7,784 nt of DNA, taken from NCBI GenBank assembly GCA_903894655.1, contig CAITQY010000611.1, forward strand, positions 1 to 7,784, written 5' to 3'. Numbering within the stretch: the stretch's first letter is position 1; each line of letters starts with the position of its first letter. The notes under the pieces are model-generated. The model worked only from the letters and a program-made list of their open reading frames with translations, searched no databases and was not told the origin of the DNA. Position numbers and translations under genes: made by a program. Of this stretch, positions 5,723 through 7,784 are shown one piece after another. This DNA is from an uncultured Gemmatimonadota bacterium. GTDB lineage: Bacteria; Gemmatimonadota; Gemmatimonadetes; Gemmatimonadales; Gemmatimonadaceae.

Positions 5723-7063
5723 ATGTCCTCTTCCGTTTCGCCTCGCAGCGCCGGTACCACGATCCCGGCGCTGTTCTCGTTCCTGACGCTCTCGCTCGCC
5801 ACGCCGGTCATCGGCCACGCGCAGCAGCCTCAGGGCGCCGCCAAGACCGCGGCCAAGGCCACGCCCACCGAGGCGGCGCTCGATCGCCTCGCCAAGCAGC
5901 CTGCCATCGCCAAGGCCATGGCCGCCCTGCAGTCCGAGAACGAATGGACGCTGGCCGAGCAGGCCGCGATCTGCGAAATCCCGGCGCCGCCGTTCAAGGA
6001 GGCCGCGCGCGCTGCGGTGTTCCGCGACAAGCTCGCCGCCCTTGGTGTGCAGAAGCTGCGCATCGACCCCGAAGGCAATGTGATTGGCGAGATCAGCGGC
6101 ACCGGACCTGGGCCGACGCTCGTGTTGAGCGGTCACCTGGATACCGTGTTCCCCGAAGGCACGAACGTGAAGGTGAAGCGCGAAGGCACCAAGCTGACGG
6201 CCCCCGGTATCGGTGACGACTGCCGCGGACTGGCGGCGGTGCTGGCCACCACCCGGCAGATCATCGCCAATAAGATCCCGTTCAACGGGCGCCTGTTGGT
6301 CATCGGTACGATGGGTGAGGAAGGTCCGGGCAATCTTCGCGGCGTGCGCGCGCTGTTCAGTGGTCCGCTCAAGGATTCGATCGACATGTTCATCTCGATC
6401 GATGGCACGGGCTTCGGCATCACGAACGGGGCCGTGGGCAGCAATCGCTATCGCGTGACGTACAAGGGCCCGGGCGGGCACAGTTACGGCGCGTTCGGCA
6501 TGCCGAATCCGATTCATGCCATGGGCCGTGCGATCGCGAAGATTGCCGATCTCGAAGCGTCGACGAACCCGAAGGTCACCTTCAACGTGGGCCTCGTGTC
6601 CGGCGGCACGTCGGTGAACTCCATCTCAGCCGAAGGCGTGATGGATATCGACCTCCGCAGTGAATCGGCCGCCGCACTGGCCGACATCGACGCCCGCTTG
6701 CAGACGGCGCTTCGTCAGGCCCTTGCCGAAGAGAAGGCGCGCTGGCCCAAGTCGACGGTGCCGTTGGCGCTGGTGATCGACACGACCGGCCTGCGTCCGG
6801 CCGGCACGACGGCAGACACGTCGTTCATCGTGCGCACCTCATTGGCCGCGGCTCGTACCATGAACGTGTACGCGCCGCTCACGATTTCGAGCACGGACGC
6901 GAACATCCCGATTTCCAAGGGCATTGCCGCCGTCACGCTCGATGGCGGCGGGGTGGGTCGCGGTGCGCACTCGCTCGACGAGTCGTACGACGATCGCACG
7001 GACGGCTACAAAGGCCCGCAGTGGATTCTGTTGGTCGTGATCGGCCTGCTCACCACGCGCTAA
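5723..7063 (+). CDS. Secreted M20-family zinc metallopeptidase
   Basis: This 446-residue protein starts four bases after the second Rieske stop. An in-frame reading that begins further upstream would run through the Rieske gene. The signal peptide (about 1-33, ending GHA before QQ) supports the ATG at 5723 and an envelope or secreted location. M20 active-site marks are all present: SGHLDT with H138 and D140, GDDCRG with the metal-bridging D166, GEEG with the catalytic base E199 and metal ligand E200, SIDG with D227, and the last metal histidine H416 in RGAHSLDE. The lid or dimerisation domain (about 240-350) carries GGHSYG with H253. M20 enzymes hydrolyse peptides or N-acyl amino acids with two zinc ions; the exact substrate cannot be told here. 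It may be co-transcribed with the Rieske genes, though a functional link is not evident. No strong ribosome site precedes it, so it may depend on coupling. Confidence 0.95.
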   Translation: MSSSVSPRSAGTTIPALFSFLTLSLATPVIGHAQQPQGAAKTAAKATPTEAALDRLAKQPAIAKAMAALQSENEWTLAEQAAICEIPAPPFKEAARAAVFRDKLAALGVQKLRIDPEGNVIGEISGTGPGPTLVLSGHLDTVFPEGTNVKVKREGTKLTAPGIGDDCRGLAAVLATTRQIIANKIPFNGRLLVIGTMGEEGPGNLRGVRALFSGPLKDSIDMFISIDGTGFGITNGAVGSNRYRVTYKGPGGHSYGAFGMPNPIHAMGRAIAKIADLEASTNPKVTFNVGLVSGGTSVNSISAEGVMDIDLRSESAAALADIDARLQTALRQALAEEKARWPKSTVPLALVIDTTGLRPAGTTADTSFIVRTSLAAARTMNVYAPLTISSTDANIPISKGIAAVTLDGGGVGRGAHSLDESYDDRTDGYKGPQWILLVVIGLLTTR

Positions 7064-7784
7064 CGAAAGAGCGCCGGCAGCTCGTCGATCGAGAGATCAC
7101 GCGCTGCCGGCAGTAGCCCCGACAAGAACGCCGCCTCACCCAACAGCGCCGCCGCGTGGGCACCGGCCGCCCGACGCTCACGAATGGATGTATCGTGATG
7201 GGCCTTGCTGAGTTTCCGGCCATCGGGATGCACGAGCAGCGGATGATGCCACCAGTGCAGTGGCCGCTCTCGGCCCAGCAGCGCGGCGAGATGCAGCTGT
7301 CGGCCCGTGCTGGCCAGCAGGTCCTCGCCGCGTATCACGACGTCGATGTCGTGCGCCATGTCATCGACGACGACGGCGAATTGATACGTCCATTGCCCGT
7401 GTCGATCGCGCACGAGCAGATCGCCGCACTGCTCCGCGGGCGACTGCCGAATCTGGCCGAGTCGCCGATCCTCGAAGGACTCGACGCCGTTGCCCATGCG
7501 CACCCGACGCGCGAGCGATTCGGTCTCGGCATGACCCGCGTCGCGACAGGTGCCGGGGTAGCGGGGCTCCTCCCCCGCGGCATGTGGCGCGTGCCGCTCG
7601 ATGTCGCGCCGCGTACAGGTGCACACATACGTGAGGTCGCGGGCACTCAGGGCGGCGAGCGCGGCGGCGTAGCGGTGCTCGTGATCCGACTGTCGCTGTG
7701 GATGCGGACGGCCCTGTCGCGCGGCGCGAAAACTGTCGGTGCGGCCGATGTCCGGTACGAAGCCGAGCCAGTCGAGGTCGTCGA
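7060..7784 (-). CDS. gluQ: Glutamyl-Q tRNA(Asp) synthetase (GluQRS), N-terminus beyond window
   Basis: GluQRS is a shortened class I synthetase related to glutamyl-tRNA synthetase without the anticodon-binding domain. It attaches glutamate to the queuosine base at position 34 of tRNA-Asp. About 240 C-terminal residues are visible, and the frame stays open to the right edge. Seen in order: DDLDWLGF near the edge; QSDHEHRYAAAL; the zinc site CTC (7623-7615) with YPGTC (7560-7546); the stretch FAVVVDDMAHDIDVVIRGED; STGRQ; and the KMSKS-like loop KLSK (codons at 7204-7215). The HIGH motif should lie about 60 residues further upstream, outside the window. With those residues the length would be near the roughly 300 of known GluQRS. 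The stop codon (7062-7060) overlaps the end of the convergent peptidase gene by four bases. Confidence 0.95.
   Translation of the reverse strand, partial: DDLDWLGFVPDIGRTDSFRAARQGRPHPQRQSDHEHRYAAALAALSARDLTYVCTCTRRDIERHAPHAAGEEPRYPGTCRDAGHAETESLARRVRMGNGVESFEDRRLGQIRQSPAEQCGDLLVRDRHGQWTYQFAVVVDDMAHDIDVVIRGEDLLASTGRQLHLAALLGRERPLHWWHHPLLVHPDGRKLSKAHHDTSIRERRAAGAHAAALLGEAAFLSGLLPAARDLSIDELPALFR

Noticed and set aside
4384..5811. 475-codon minus-strand frame across the second membrane gene and both Rieske genes
   Set aside because: It spans three gene boundaries of the plus-strand cluster and has no domain-like sequence; a shadow frame.

Overview
The window is high-GC bacterial DNA (about two-thirds G+C by eye) and is almost entirely coding. 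It encodes an outer-membrane Omp85 protein with a TamB-like partner, Tat-exported iron-sulfur proteins, a Tat lipoprotein and a glutamyl-Q tRNA(Asp) synthetase. This points to a diderm (Gram-negative) bacterium. The overall style, including very GC-rich codons, Tat-dependent Rieske proteins with a CxxC before the twin arginine, and a BamA/TamA gene followed by a TamB-like gene, would fit Gemmatimonadota. That assignment is an inference and cannot be proven from the sequence alone.

Layout. (1) Bases 1-3351, minus strand: a two-gene operon of a BamA/TamA-type outer-membrane barrel with three probable POTRA domains, followed by the N-terminal part of a TamB/AsmA-like protein that runs off the left edge. 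Stop and start share one base (TGATG). (2) Bases 3352-3519: a divergent 168-bp promoter region with an 11-bp tandem repeat resembling a PhoB/PhoP box and a pair of CGCCCGGG repeats. (3) Bases 3520-5718, plus strand: four tightly packed genes, namely a small four-helix membrane protein with one histidine at the start of each helix (b561-like), a second four-helix membrane protein, a Tat-exported Rieske protein, and a Tat-exported Rieske lipoprotein. (4) Bases 5723-7063, plus strand: a secreted M20-family zinc peptidase starting 4 bases after the second Rieske gene. (5) Bases 7060-7784, minus strand: gluQ, convergent with the peptidase gene and overlapping it at the stop codons; its N-terminus lies beyond the right edge.

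Working together. The minus-strand pair plausibly moves or inserts material (proteins or lipids) between inner and outer membrane. The plus-strand cluster looks like an uncharacterised envelope electron-transfer module: one or two membrane proteins able to hold b-type heme, plus two Rieske centres on the outer face of the inner membrane. The two Rieske centres are predicted to differ in redox potential from residues beside the cluster-binding histidines. No cytochrome b, cytochrome c or molybdenum subunit is present here, so this is neither an ordinary bc1 complex nor an arsenite-oxidase operon. This cluster is the most interesting part of the window.
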